NCBI GenBank assembly: GCA_965199135.1
Contig: OZ240685.1
Location: 1,116,001 to 1,180,000 of the forward strand
Direction of reading: 5' to 3'
From: EB88 sp965199135
Lineage (GTDB): Bacteria; Acidobacteriota; Terriglobia; Terriglobales; Acidobacteriaceae
DNA length: 64,000 nt
Shown: one piece after another, positions 17,299 to 25,468 of the stretch
Position numbering within the stretch: the first letter of the stretch is position 1
Layout of the letters: each line of letters begins with the position of its first letter
The notes under the pieces: generated by a model
Database searches by the model: none
Told to the model about the DNA's origin: nothing
Seen by the model: only the letters and a program-made list of their open reading frames with translations
Program-made: the position numbers and the translations under genes

Positions 17299-18228
17299 CT
17301 AGGCAGAGACCGCGGAGAGCACCGACACCCGGGGCGGCATACTCTTCTGGGTCGCGAGCGTCACCAGCGCGCACGCCGAGCGATCCCGCAGCAGCCGCGA
17401 CACCAGCGCCGTATGCATGGCATGGCCTGCGCGTTCGGCAACCACCCGTCCCAGGATCTGGTGGCCCGCGAGCGCCAGATCGCCGATCAGGTCCAGCACC
17501 TTGTGCCGTACAAACTCGTTCCCGAAGCGCAGCGGCCCGTTTGCCACCCGGCCTCCTGCCACGATCACCGCGTTCTGGTCCGAAACCCCGCGAATCAGGC
17601 CCATGTCCCGCAGTTTCTGCTCATCCTCACGAAAGCCAAAGGTCCGTGCGGGCGCAATGGCCTCGCCGTAGTTCCCCGAGGCGAGGTCGACTGAAAGCTC
17701 CTGCCGCCCAATCGGCGCCGGAAAGTCGATCGCGTAGGAGATCGAGTAGCCGTCCCCCGGGTAAACTCCGAGGAACTTGCTGCCATCCTGGATTTCGATC
17801 GGCTTCAACACGCGCAGATACTCCCGGCGCCGCCGCTGGGCCTTGAGCCCCGTCTTCTGGATCGCCTCCACGTACGGCAATGCCGACCCGTCCAGGATCG
17901 GCAGCTCCAGGTTGTCGAGTTCGATGATGACGTTATCGATGGACAGCCCGGTCAACGCAGACAACAGGTGCTCGGTTGTGGAAATCAGCACACCCTTCCG
18001 CATCAGGCTGGTCGCATACGAAACCTTCGCAACATTCCGTCCGGTCGCTGTGATCTCGAAATCATCCAGGTCCGTGCGACGAAAGACTACCCCGGAACCG
18101 GCCGTCGCGGGCAGCAGCCGCATCGATACAGGCGCGCCGCTATGCAGACCTGTCCCTGAAAACGAAAGCGGCGATGCGATTGTCTGCTCGTAGAACGTCC
18201 GGTTGTGGAGGTCAAGCGGCTGAGGCAA
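17299..18228 (-). CDS. lpxC: UDP-3-O-acyl-N-acetylglucosamine deacetylase LpxC
   Basis: LpxC is the zinc amidase that performs the committed step of lipid A synthesis, so the organism makes an LPS-type outer membrane. The 309-residue protein shows the zinc ligands His87 (ISTTEHLLSAL), His242 and Asp246 (FVRHKVLDLIGD), and the catalytic His269 (AGHAMH). Substrate-pocket strands such as SGTGLHSG and LDNLELPILDGSA are present. The length is standard. The start codon is TTG (at 18228) with GGAG about ten bases upstream. It stands between maf (141 bases upstream) and the nickel transporter (78 bases downstream), all on the minus strand. Confidence 0.96.
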   Translation of the reverse strand: MPQPLDLHNRTFYEQTIASPLSFSGTGLHSGAPVSMRLLPATAGSGVVFRRTDLDDFEITATGRNVAKVSYATSLMRKGVLISTTEHLLSALTGLSIDNVIIELDNLELPILDGSALPYVEAIQKTGLKAQRRRREYLRVLKPIEIQDGSKFLGVYPGDGYSISYAIDFPAPIGRQELSVDLASGNYGEAIAPARTFGFREDEQKLRDMGLIRGVSDQNAVIVAGGRVANGPLRFGNEFVRHKVLDLIGDLALAGHQILGRVVAERAGHAMHTALVSRLLRDRSACALVTLATQKSMPPRVSVLSAVSA

Positions 18229-18369
18229 TGCGGCTGCTCCGGTCTCAAGAGTGATCGTTCTCTAGAGACTAACCCGCGCGGAGCGGTCTTGAGGTGTGTC
18301 TGAAACGCAACAGTGCTGCACACTGCCCGGTGCGGTACCCGATCAATCAACATGCTCAATCTAAAGTAC

Positions 18370-18951
18370 TTAGGCCGAGGAGGCAGTTATCCCGAAGCCG
18401 TTCAAAATGGAATGGACGAGAGCAACCGGCAATCCGACTACATTGTTGTAGTCCCCGTGGATTCCTGGTACCCAGCGGGCCGCCGTTCCCTGGATCGCGT
18501 ACGCACCCGCCTTGCCCCAGACCTCGCCGCTCGCGATGTATCGCTCGATCTCGCCTTCACTCAGGGTCAGGAACGTAACGTAGGTCAGCGCGGCGGCGAC
18601 CTCGACCCGGTCCCGGCTCCACGCGCACACCCCGGTGACAACCTGGTGGGTCGCTCCGGAGAGCAGACGAAGCATGCGCCTGGCGTCCACCGGGTCGGCT
18701 GGTTTGCCCAGCAGCTCCCCTGAGGGAGCAATCACAACCGTATCCGCGCCGAGCACGACCGCTTCCCCTCTGAGGGCGAGGCCGACTGCCTCAGCCTTCA
18801 CCCGGGCCAGCCGAAGTGCGAGTGCCACGCCATCTTCAACCGGCATTGCTGTCTCGTCCGCATCCGCCGCAACGATGTCGAACACAAAGCCAGCCTGTGA
18901 GAGAAGCGCATGCCGCCGGGGAGAGGCCGAGGCAAGAACCAGCCGCTTCAT
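18370..18951 (-). CDS. maf: Maf-type nucleoside triphosphate pyrophosphatase
   Basis: Maf proteins hydrolyse modified or canonical NTPs (dTTP, UTP, m7GTP) to monophosphates, a house-cleaning role. This 193-residue protein opens with LVLASASPRRHALL, the Maf signature. It also has the conserved ADTVV block (GADTVVIAP), GKPADPVDARRML, VTGVC and AYAIQG. Its ATG overlaps the TGA of the upstream peptidase gene by four bases (ATGA), so translation is probably coupled. Confidence 0.94.
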   Translation of the reverse strand: MKRLVLASASPRRHALLSQAGFVFDIVAADADETAMPVEDGVALALRLARVKAEAVGLALRGEAVVLGADTVVIAPSGELLGKPADPVDARRMLRLLSGATHQVVTGVCAWSRDRVEVAAALTYVTFLTLSEGEIERYIASGEVWGKAGAYAIQGTAARWVPGIHGDYNNVVGLPVALVHSILNGFGITASSA

Positions 18952-19892
18952 CGAGGCTGCGGCAGGCCAGCCGGCGCCGACAGGCCGACCTTCAGGCCAT
19001 CCGGCCCCGCCAGCCCCCAGGCCATCCCGGGAGTGTTGTGCGCCAGGCCCACCCGGCCCTCGCGATCCATCAGGATGATCCCGCCATGGCCGCCAAGCCG
19101 CTCAAACAGGTACCGGATCGCCCCCGAAGCTGCAACTTGTGTGCTTTCGCCGGCCTGGACGCGGTCCGCGGCCCACTTCCCCAGAACCAGCTTCATGATC
19201 GGCTCACCCCAGCCGGTCAGCGACACGGCAGCGCTCCCATTGTCCGCATAGCAGCCGCAGCCAATCAGCGAGGAGTCCCCGACCCGCCCGGGGGCCTTGT
19301 TCAGCGTGCCACCGGTCGAGGTGCCGGCAGCCAGGTTGCCCTGTGTATCGAGCGCCACGGCACCCACCGTGTCATGCGAGCGCAGCGACGACTCGCCTGC
19401 AAAGGTCAGGTCGGGCAGTCCCGCTGCCTCTTTCAGCTGCGCCTCGCGCAGGTTCGCTTCTTCGCGGGGCACCACCAGCTCACGATTCTCGATCAGGGCC
19501 ATGCCCTGCGACGCCGCGAAGACCTCGGCGCCTTCGCCGACGAAGTACACGTGCGGGCTGCGTTCGAGCACCAGTTGCGCCGCCTGGATTGGGTTTCGCA
19601 GCCGTTCCACACAGGCGACGCCCCCGGCTCGCAGCGTCTTGCCATCCATCAGAAGGGCATCGAGCTGCACACGGCCGTCACGCGTCAGAAAAGCCCCGCG
19701 CCCGGCGTCAAAGGTCTCGTCATCTTCCATCACCGAGATCGCTGCCGTCACCGCTTCCAATGCTGAAGACCCGGAGCGGAGCAGGCTGTGCCCCCGCTCC
19801 AGCGCCATCCGCACCCCGCGCTCATGCGCATCGCGCATGGCATCCGGAATCGCCCACGCGCCACCATGCACCAGCAGAACCGGTTGCGGCAT
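18948..19892 (-). CDS. Isoaspartyl peptidase / L-asparaginase (plant-type Ntn-hydrolase)
   Basis: This enzyme hydrolyses isoaspartyl dipeptides and asparagine after autocatalytic cleavage into alpha and beta subunits. The 314-residue precursor shows the HGGAW start, DDETFDAGRGAFLT and the cleavage site SHDTVGAVALD, where Thr175 becomes the N-terminal nucleophile of the beta subunit. The GTSTGGTLNKAPGRVGDSSL substrate loop follows, with GCGCYADN downstream. No signal peptide is seen, so it acts in the cytoplasm. It lies 4 bases after the CDP-alcohol phosphatidyltransferase gene and overlaps maf, forming a tight operon. Confidence 0.93.
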   Translation of the reverse strand: MPQPVLLVHGGAWAIPDAMRDAHERGVRMALERGHSLLRSGSSALEAVTAAISVMEDDETFDAGRGAFLTRDGRVQLDALLMDGKTLRAGGVACVERLRNPIQAAQLVLERSPHVYFVGEGAEVFAASQGMALIENRELVVPREEANLREAQLKEAAGLPDLTFAGESSLRSHDTVGAVALDTQGNLAAGTSTGGTLNKAPGRVGDSSLIGCGCYADNGSAAVSLTGWGEPIMKLVLGKWAADRVQAGESTQVAASGAIRYLFERLGGHGGIILMDREGRVGLAHNTPGMAWGLAGPDGLKVGLSAPAGLPQPR

Positions 19893-19896
19893 GCGG

Positions 19897-20634
19897 TTAG
19901 CGGCCGCCTGTAGGCGGAACAGCCGTGATCTTCTTGGTCATCTCGTAGGTATAAGCGATGCGATGAACCACGGTGATCGTCGAGAGGATGGCGAGCACCC
20001 AGAGCACGGGCGCCATGACGCCAAACCTGGAGAACAGTGCCCCAATCAGGATGAGTACGATGCGCTCGGGCCGCTCCATAAAGCCGACCTTGCACTTGCC
20101 GATCAGGGCCTCGGCGCGCGCGCGGGTATAGGAGACCAGCAGCGACGTCACCATCACGAACGCGACCAGCCCCACGTAGAAGAAGCGGTTGCCGCGCGCG
20201 TAGTACACCAGCAGCCCAAAGAACAGCGCCACATCCGAATAGCGATCGATGACGGAGTCGAAGAACGCGCCGAAGACGGTCACCTGGTTGGTCTGCCGCG
20301 CTACCCGGCCATCCACCATGTCGAAGATGCCGGCACCGATGATGACGAGCCCGGCATAGAAGAACATGCGCACAAAGTTATGTTCGTTGGCATAGCCGAA
20401 CAGCACTGCCGCGCCGATATTGATCAGCAGGCCGATAAACGTGAGGACGTTCGGCGAAATGCGTGTCAGCGCCAGGCCATTCACGATCGCCTGCAGCAAC
20501 ACGCCACAGGCGCGCCCAAATGCGCCTGTCCAGGTGTTGGCATGGGTCACCGCGTGGGGAGACGGAACGGCACTGGCCGCCGGGGGGTTCGGCTGGCGTG
20601 CGGTGGCAGTGAGGCTACGTCGGATCAGCGGCAT
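19897..20634 (-). CDS. CDP-alcohol phosphatidyltransferase (possible phosphatidylinositol-phosphate synthase-like)
   Basis: An integral-membrane phospholipid synthase of 245 residues. The complete CDP-alcohol motif is visible: Asp105, Asp108, Gly109, Ala112, Arg113, Gly122, Asp126 and Asp130, within FDMVDGRVARQ and FGAFFDSVID. The later stretch SYTRARAEALIG...GFMERPER resembles the inositol-phosphate branch rather than phosphatidylglycerol-phosphate or phosphatidylserine synthases. That assignment is only suggestive. About six hydrophobic helices are apparent after a proline-rich, soluble N-terminal 35 residues. It lies between greA (42 bases upstream) and the isoaspartyl peptidase. Confidence 0.85.
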   Translation of the reverse strand: MPLIRRSLTATARQPNPPAASAVPSPHAVTHANTWTGAFGRACGVLLQAIVNGLALTRISPNVLTFIGLLINIGAAVLFGYANEHNFVRMFFYAGLVIIGAGIFDMVDGRVARQTNQVTVFGAFFDSVIDRYSDVALFFGLLVYYARGNRFFYVGLVAFVMVTSLLVSYTRARAEALIGKCKVGFMERPERIVLILIGALFSRFGVMAPVLWVLAILSTITVVHRIAYTYEMTKKITAVPPTGGR

Positions 20635-20676
20635 GCACCCTGCAAAAGACTTGCCGCTCCTGCGGCAGGCCTGAAC

Positions 20677-21174
20677 TTAGTCGACTTCGTCGTGAATCGT
20701 CGTGAACTTCAAAATCTCCAGGTCGCGCTTGCCATTCGGTGTGACCACCGTGGCCACGTCGCCCACCTGCTTGCCCACGAGCGAGCGGCCGATCGGCGAA
20801 GTCGTCGAAATCAGACCCTTCGTCACATCAGACTCTTCGCTGGTCACAAGCTTGTACTGGATCTCTTCATCCTTGGTGCTGTCGAACACGGTGACCTTGG
20901 ACCCGAACGCCACCCGGTCGTGAGGGATGTTCGAGAAGTTCACCAGGGCAAGCTCGCCCATACGCTTCTTCATCTGACCCAGCCGCGCGTTCACAAACTC
21001 CTGGCGCTGTTTGGCCATGTGGTACTCGGCATTTTCGCTCAGATCGCCAAGCGAAGCGGCTTTCTTGATCTCCTGCGGCAGCTCATGGGCAAGTTCATGC
21101 TCCAGCTGGCGGATCTCATCGAGCAGCTTTTTCTTGATGTGCTCGGGGATGCTGTTGCTAATCGATTCAGGCAT
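20677..21174 (-). CDS. greA: Transcription elongation factor GreA
   Basis: GreA rescues backtracked RNA polymerase by stimulating transcript cleavage. The 165-residue protein has the N-terminal coiled coil with the acidic tip motif GDLSENAEYHMAKQRQ. The C-terminal FKBP-like domain follows (SKVTVFD, ISTTSPIGRSLVGKQVGDV). It is the first gene of the minus-strand run that extends to 13793 and is divergent from mltG across a 171-bp gap that holds a 12-bp tandem repeat. Confidence 0.96.
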   Translation of the reverse strand: MPESISNSIPEHIKKKLLDEIRQLEHELAHELPQEIKKAASLGDLSENAEYHMAKQRQEFVNARLGQMKKRMGELALVNFSNIPHDRVAFGSKVTVFDSTKDEEIQYKLVTSEESDVTKGLISTTSPIGRSLVGKQVGDVATVVTPNGKRDLEILKFTTIHDEVD

Positions 21175-21280
21175 GGTATGTAACGGAATCCGGGGAGTCA
21201 GTAAATTGGCTGCGGGTGCAAACCCTGATTATACCCGCGAGCGCCCTTGTCACGCCCGGCCGCGCCTGCTTGTGCCGCGG

Positions 21281-21331
21281 GCTGGGGCACAGGCTGAGGC
21301 AGAGGCTGAGGCACAGGCCGAGGCACAGGCT
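21281..21331. repeat. 12-bp tandem repeat upstream of mltG
   Basis: Four consecutive 12-bp units (consensus gctgaggcacag, at 21281, 21293, 21305 and 21317) plus three further matching bases end 15 bases before the mltG ATG. Units differ from each other by one or two bases. They occupy the place where a promoter or ribosome-binding site would be expected, and no good Shine-Dalgarno sequence is otherwise visible. Confidence 0.85.
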
Positions 21332-21345
21332 TAAGATACGTACAT

Positions 21346-22362
21346 ATGCGTCGGTTGGTCGCAGCAGTTGTGCTGCTTGGAGTCATTGCCGGCGCCGGAT
21401 GGCTGGCCTGGGTGTTCGCGTGGCCTGCTGGCCCTGCACAGGAAACCTTTGTGGAGATCGCGCCCGGCACCCCCACCCGTGCGATCGCGGACTCGCTGCA
21501 CAACGAGGGCATCCTCGCCTCCCCCTATGGCTTTGAGCTCCTGCGTTTCGCCACCGGCCGCTCTCTCAAGGCCGGCGAGTACCGCTTCGACCATCCCGCT
21601 AAAGTCACAGAGGTCTTCCGCCGCATCGCCCGCGGCGACGTCTACACGGTCGCTCTCACCATTCCAGAGGGTGCAAACCTCTTCGACATCGCCAATCGCG
21701 TCGAGGCCGCGAAGCTCGGCTCAAAGGCTGCCTTTCTCAAAGCTGAGCAGGCTGACACCCGGCTGGTGGCCCGGATCGATCCAAAAGCCACCAGCCTCGA
21801 AGGCTATCTCTTCCCCAGCACCTACCGCTTCGGCCGTCACACCACCCCGGACGAAATGCTGCGCACCATGGTCCGGCAGTTCTCGGTCGAGGCCGAAGCC
21901 CTGGGAATCGCAGGCAACACGCACCAACTCGTCACCCTGGCCTCGCTTGTGGAGCGGGAAACCCCGCTTCCGCAGGAACGTCCGCTCGTCGCCAGCGTCT
22001 TTGAGAACCGCCTCGCGAAGGGAATGCCCCTGGAGACCGATCCGACCGTGATCTATGCAGCCCTGCTGCGCGGCCAGTACCGGGGCACCATCTACCAGAG
22101 CGATCTCCAGTTCGACTCGCCCTACAACACCTACCGTCACGCCGGACTCCCGCCAGGGCCCATCTGCAATCCCGGCCTCGTTTCATTGCGGGCCGCACTG
22201 CACCCGGCACAGACGGGGTACCTCTATTTCGTGGCTGCAGGCGCGGACCCGCTGGGGCACTCCCGCTTCGCCGCGACGCTCGAGCAGCACCAGAAAAACG
22301 TGGCAGCCTACCGCGCCGCCGTCCGCAGCGCCACGCCTAGCCCCGGGACCGCGACCCACTAG
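21346..22362 (+). CDS. mltG: Endolytic peptidoglycan transglycosylase MltG (YceG-like)
   Basis: MltG is an inner-membrane lytic transglycosylase that cuts nascent glycan strands and sets their length. The 338-residue protein has an N-terminal membrane anchor (residues 3-26), a LysM-like region (about 32-110) and the YceG domain. The latter shows LEGYLFPSTYRF (151-162), the catalytic-site segment ASLVERET with Glu203 the presumed acid, and the C-terminal NTYRHAGLPPGPICNPG block. Length matches the family. It is followed 50 bases on by a lipoprotein gene on the same strand. Confidence 0.95.
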   Translation: MRRLVAAVVLLGVIAGAGWLAWVFAWPAGPAQETFVEIAPGTPTRAIADSLHNEGILASPYGFELLRFATGRSLKAGEYRFDHPAKVTEVFRRIARGDVYTVALTIPEGANLFDIANRVEAAKLGSKAAFLKAEQADTRLVARIDPKATSLEGYLFPSTYRFGRHTTPDEMLRTMVRQFSVEAEALGIAGNTHQLVTLASLVERETPLPQERPLVASVFENRLAKGMPLETDPTVIYAALLRGQYRGTIYQSDLQFDSPYNTYRHAGLPPGPICNPGLVSLRAALHPAQTGYLYFVAAGADPLGHSRFAATLEQHQKNVAAYRAAVRSATPSPGTATH

Positions 22363-22412
22363 CCATCGTCTTGTGAACCGTGCGCAAACCTTGCAGCATC
22401 TATACTTGACGC

Positions 22413-23354
22413 TTGCGCCTTTTTCCCCAGAATGGATCCCGGTCTGCCCGCACGGCTAGGAAGAGCTCTCCGCCCCGGCACCGCATCCTTTGGCTCGCGG
22501 GCCTCTTGGTGCTTCCCGGGCTTAATGGCTGCCTGGTGCACACCTACCATGTGCAGCAGCCGCGCATGCCCGGGATCGTCAAGGATGCGTCTGCCGACCA
22601 ACTGGTGCAGATCATCAACCAGGAAAACCACGCGGTGCAAACCCTTGCCGCCACGGTCGGCCTCCAGGTCTCTGTAGGTGGGGCGAAGAAGGGCAAAGTC
22701 ACCGACTACACGACCCTCACCGGCTACGTTCGCCTGCGCAATCCCGAGATGCTTCGAGTGATCGGCCTGCTCCCGGTGGTTCACACCCAGGCCTTTGACC
22801 TGGCCAGCGACGGAAAGACTTTCACCCTGGTGGTTCCCCCTCGCAGCAAGGCCTACATCGGCCTCAATGCCGTGAGCACCCCGTCGTCGAACCCCGTCGA
22901 GAACCTGCGTCCCAACATCTTCTTCGACACCATGCTCCCCCGCGCGATCGCGCCGGAGGACCTGGTCTTCGTCACCGAAGACAACAAGACGCGGACCGAC
23001 CCCGCAACTCACCTGCTGATGTTCGCGCCGGAGTACGAGCTGAACGTGGTGCGCCGCAAGCCCGGCAGCCAGCAACTCATCCCCGAGCGCCGCATCCACT
23101 TCGACCGAACCACGCTGCTGCCAAGCGGCATCGACATCTACGACGACGCGGGTGTGCTGCAGACCTCTGCTGCCTACGGCGCCTACGCCGACTTTGGCGA
23201 ACAGCGGTTCCCCGCCACCATCACGATCCGTCGTCCGGTCGATGAGTACCAGATCGTGCTGTCCATGCAAAAGCTCACGGTCAACCAGCCGCTCGCGGAC
23301 GACCAGTTCCAGCTCGTCGTGCCCGAGGGCTACACCATCCAGAAGATGAACTAG
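22413..23354 (+). CDS. Outer-membrane-type lipoprotein, DUF4292/LolA-LolB-like fold
   Basis: About 313 residues if the TTG at 22413 is used; no better start is visible, and this remains uncertain. A positively charged N-terminus is followed by a hydrophobic segment and the lipobox LNGC (Cys40). The rest resembles DUF4292-like lipoproteins related to the LolA/LolB fold: repeated beta strands such as GYVRLRNPEMLRVIG, AFDLASDGKTFTLVVP and RIHFDRTTLLPSGIDIYD. A role in carrying or sensing lipid or lipoprotein is possible but unproven. Its TAG overlaps the stop codon of the convergent GNAT gene in one CTAG. Confidence 0.7.
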   Translation: MRLFPQNGSRSARTARKSSPPRHRILWLAGLLVLPGLNGCLVHTYHVQQPRMPGIVKDASADQLVQIINQENHAVQTLAATVGLQVSVGGAKKGKVTDYTTLTGYVRLRNPEMLRVIGLLPVVHTQAFDLASDGKTFTLVVPPRSKAYIGLNAVSTPSSNPVENLRPNIFFDTMLPRAIAPEDLVFVTEDNKTRTDPATHLLMFAPEYELNVVRRKPGSQQLIPERRIHFDRTTLLPSGIDIYDDAGVLQTSAAYGAYADFGEQRFPATITIRRPVDEYQIVLSMQKLTVNQPLADDQFQLVVPEGYTIQKMN

Positions 23355-23914
23355 CGCCCGTCCCCGGTGAGTGTTTTCGTCATGAAGACCACTCCGAGCC
23401 TCGCGCCATTCGCAAGCGGAATCGCAAACCGGTACTCCTCCTGGTAGCCATGCTTCGCATACACAGGCGCGCCGGTCAGTGTAGAGCCCATCTCCGCCCG
23501 CCGAAAGCCTGCTGCATACGCCGCCTGCTCGCAGTGGTGGAGCATGCGGCTGCCCAGCCCTTGCCGCGCCCAGTCCGGATGAGTAAAGATCGCGCGGATC
23601 TTCGCCGCGTGCACCCGCGCGTCAAGAACCACATCGCTGCGGTGCGGGGCATCGTCTGCGCCGCAGGTCGTTCCCCGGTAGCTCCAGCCTCCGGCAGCTG
23701 CGATCGCGCCGTGCTGCGTTTCGGCGAGGAAGTAGGTCCCGTCGCGGACCAGTTGGGTATCGAGGCCCAGCACTGCACCGACTGAGCCCTCGATCTCGGC
23801 CGCTGTGTAGTCTGCACAACTCAGCGCACGCACCGAAGCGTCCACCAGCGCCCGCAGGGCCGGGATGTCGTCCTGGCGTGCCATGCGAATGGGGAAGCTC
23901 TCCGGGCCGGACAT
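23351..23914 (-). CDS. GNAT-family N-acetyltransferase
   Basis: A 187-residue protein starting at MSGPESFPIRMARQDDI. The open frame continues upstream to 24304 but only by reading antisense through the RNase P RNA, so the ATG at 23914 is the realistic start. The acetyl-CoA site is recognisable (IRAIFTHPDWARQGLGSRMLHHCEQAAYAAGF, with the Arg-x-Gly-x-Gly-like RQGLGSR loop) and is followed by the C-terminal VYAKHGYQEEYRF strand. The acceptor substrate cannot be told. It converges on the lipoprotein gene and is divergent from rnpB. Confidence 0.85.
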   Translation of the reverse strand: MSGPESFPIRMARQDDIPALRALVDASVRALSCADYTAAEIEGSVGAVLGLDTQLVRDGTYFLAETQHGAIAAAGGWSYRGTTCGADDAPHRSDVVLDARVHAAKIRAIFTHPDWARQGLGSRMLHHCEQAAYAAGFRRAEMGSTLTGAPVYAKHGYQEEYRFAIPLANGARLGVVFMTKTLTGDGR

Positions 23915-23950
23915 CGCAGGATCGTAGCACCTTGCGGGGGCCGCAGCAGC

Positions 23951-23956
23951 TAGAAT
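23951..23956 (+). promoter_or_regulatory. Probable -10 element of rnpB
   Basis: TAGAAT ends 7 bases before the first base of the P1 helix of the RNase P RNA, the spacing expected for a transcription start at 23963. A matching -35 box at 17-bp spacing is not convincing. Confidence 0.5.
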
Positions 23957-23962
23957 CAGGAG

Positions 23963-24421
23963 GCGGGCAGCTGGACGGCCGCTGCCGAGACTGCGCAGGC
24001 AGGATCGGGAGAGGAAAGTCCGAACTCCGCAGGGCAGTGTGCCGGATAACGTCCGGGATCCGAGCGTCAAGGCTCGGAGACGGCCAGTGCCACAGAGAAG
24101 ATACCGCCGAGCGCGTGGACGCGAGTCCAGGCGAAGGTAAGGGTGAAAAGGTGCGGTAAGAGCGCACCGCGCCGGCGGCAACGTCGGCGGCAGGGTAAAC
24201 CCCACACGGAGCAAGACCAAATAGGGAGGGAACAGCAGTGCGGCTCCAGACACTGCTGTGCGTGCCGGCCCGGTGCGCCCACGGGAGCCACGCTCAGGCT
24301 GCAAGGCAGGAGCGGCGGAAACCTCCGGGTAGGTTGCTGGAGCGTGCCAGTAATGGCACGCCTAGAGGAATGGTCGTCCAGGATGCAAATCCAGACAGAA
24401 TTCGGCTTACAGGCTGCCCGC
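23963..24421 (+). ncRNA. rnpB: RNase P RNA (bacterial type A)
   Basis: The catalytic RNA of RNase P removes the 5' leader of pre-tRNAs. Ends are set by the P1 helix: gcgggcagc at 23963-23971 pairs perfectly with gctgcccgc at 24413-24421. The CR-I/P4 signature gaggaaagtcc starts at 24011, and the matching 3' strand segment acagaattcggcttac lies near 24395. Internal landmarks such as the agataccgccg region and ggtaagggtgaaaaggtgcg are typical of A-type RNAs. The length, about 459 bases, is slightly above the E. coli RNA (377). The gene is followed 10 bases on by a strong terminator. Confidence 0.96.
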
Positions 24422-24430
24422 AACTGAAAC

Positions 24431-24462
24431 AGAAAGAGCCACCCGCGAGGGTGGCTCTTTCT
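24431..24462. terminator. Strong bidirectional terminator (rnpB / ferritin-like gene)
   Basis: A perfect 14-bp stem (24431-24444 with 24449-24462) is closed by a GCGA (GNRA-type) tetraloop. On the plus strand it is followed by TGTTTGTG, and its own arm ends in CTTTCT. On the minus strand the arm also ends in TCT. It lies between rnpB and the stop codon of the convergent ferritin-like gene and can serve both. Confidence 0.9.
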
Positions 24463-24482
24463 GTTTGTGCCTACAGCCGGAA

Positions 24483-25382
24483 CTAGGTGCTGATGATCGA
24501 CCCGTTCAGGCCATTCGGGTAGAACCCGCCCGACGTCACCCCGAGAGCCGTCGACCCGTACACGATCATCAGGACCTGCGAGGTGTTGCGCGCGGTGTTC
24601 AGGCCGGTCGTCGCGCCGGTATTGAAGATCGCCGTCGCGGTCGGCGGCGTGTCGTTCGCGTCCACGGCCGGCGAGGTAACGCCGTTCGCGAGGCAGTACT
24701 GACGCAGAACGCCCTCATGCTGGCCTTCGGTGTCATGGATCTGCGCGGCATAGGTGAGTGCGGCGGCGCTCGAGGTCAGGTACTGGATCGCACCCTCATA
24801 CGCGCTGGTGCCGGTGGTCTCAAGCGCACGGGCGATCGCAAGGAACTGCGCATCGTTCGTGACCGCGCCGAGCGCCGCCAGGTTCAGAGCGGGCATGGCT
24901 ACCGGGGTGACGTTCAGCGAAGCCATCGTGGCCTTCAGGAACTGCACATGCGCCTGCTCATCGGCTGCAAGCTGGTTCACGAGCTGCTGGACGCCGGCAT
25001 CCTGAAAGGTGACCTTTGCCAGGCCGCCGGTTACTGCGCCTGCGCCGGAGCCCATGTCGGTCGCGGAAAGGCCGCTGCCGGTCGCGAGGGTCAGGTAGAA
25101 CGTCGCTTCCAGATACTCGAGGTTCAGGGCGAAGTTGAGTACGTCGGAGACCGTGGGAGGGGTGGTTGTCGCCGGGGGGGTGGTGGTGTTGTTGTTGGAG
25201 CATCCGGCCAGCCCTGCAACACCAACGGCGCCTGCGGCCATGCCGGTGCGGGAAAGGAAGGTGCGGCGGCTCAGGCGATTTGCCGCATGCTGCATCTTCA
25301 GGATGTTCATTTCTGTTGCAAGCTGCTCGTCGGTGACACGCTCACCGGTCTGGAGCAGAGATGGATTCCGAAACTTTGACAT
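24483..25382 (-). CDS. Tat-exported ferritin-like protein, lipoprotein form
   Basis: A 299-residue protein with a long n-region and a Tat motif (SRRTFLSRTG, about 38-47). A lipobox follows (GLAGC, Cys61), then a Thr/Pro linker and a four-helix ferritin_2-type domain. Candidate metal ligands are in NLEYLEATFY, ADEQAHVQFL, ETTGTSAYEG and EGQHEGVLR. The C-terminus ends in GGFYPNGLNGSIIST. The paralogue at 25469 shares the N-terminal TxEQLATE motif and the C-terminal tail. The start at 25382 is chosen because GGAGA precedes it; a TTG five codons earlier is also in frame. Iron or another di-metal chemistry is likely; function unknown. The terminator at 24431 ends the gene. Confidence 0.85.
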   Translation of the reverse strand: MSKFRNPSLLQTGERVTDEQLATEMNILKMQHAANRLSRRTFLSRTGMAAGAVGVAGLAGCSNNNTTTPPATTTPPTVSDVLNFALNLEYLEATFYLTLATGSGLSATDMGSGAGAVTGGLAKVTFQDAGVQQLVNQLAADEQAHVQFLKATMASLNVTPVAMPALNLAALGAVTNDAQFLAIARALETTGTSAYEGAIQYLTSSAAALTYAAQIHDTEGQHEGVLRQYCLANGVTSPAVDANDTPPTATAIFNTGATTGLNTARNTSQVLMIVYGSTALGVTSGGFYPNGLNGSIIST

Positions 25383-25468
25383 GGAATTGTCTCCCAAACG
25401 CTGACTTCGCTAATGTTTCTGCGGCTATATCGCTCGCCGCCCTGGATCCGCAAACGGAACCCTCGACT

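Noticed and set aside
23915..24304. N-terminal extension of the GNAT gene and small frames in the same stretch
   Set aside because: The DNA is rnpB, with P1 pairing and conserved core motifs; the extension is arginine- and proline-rich noise.
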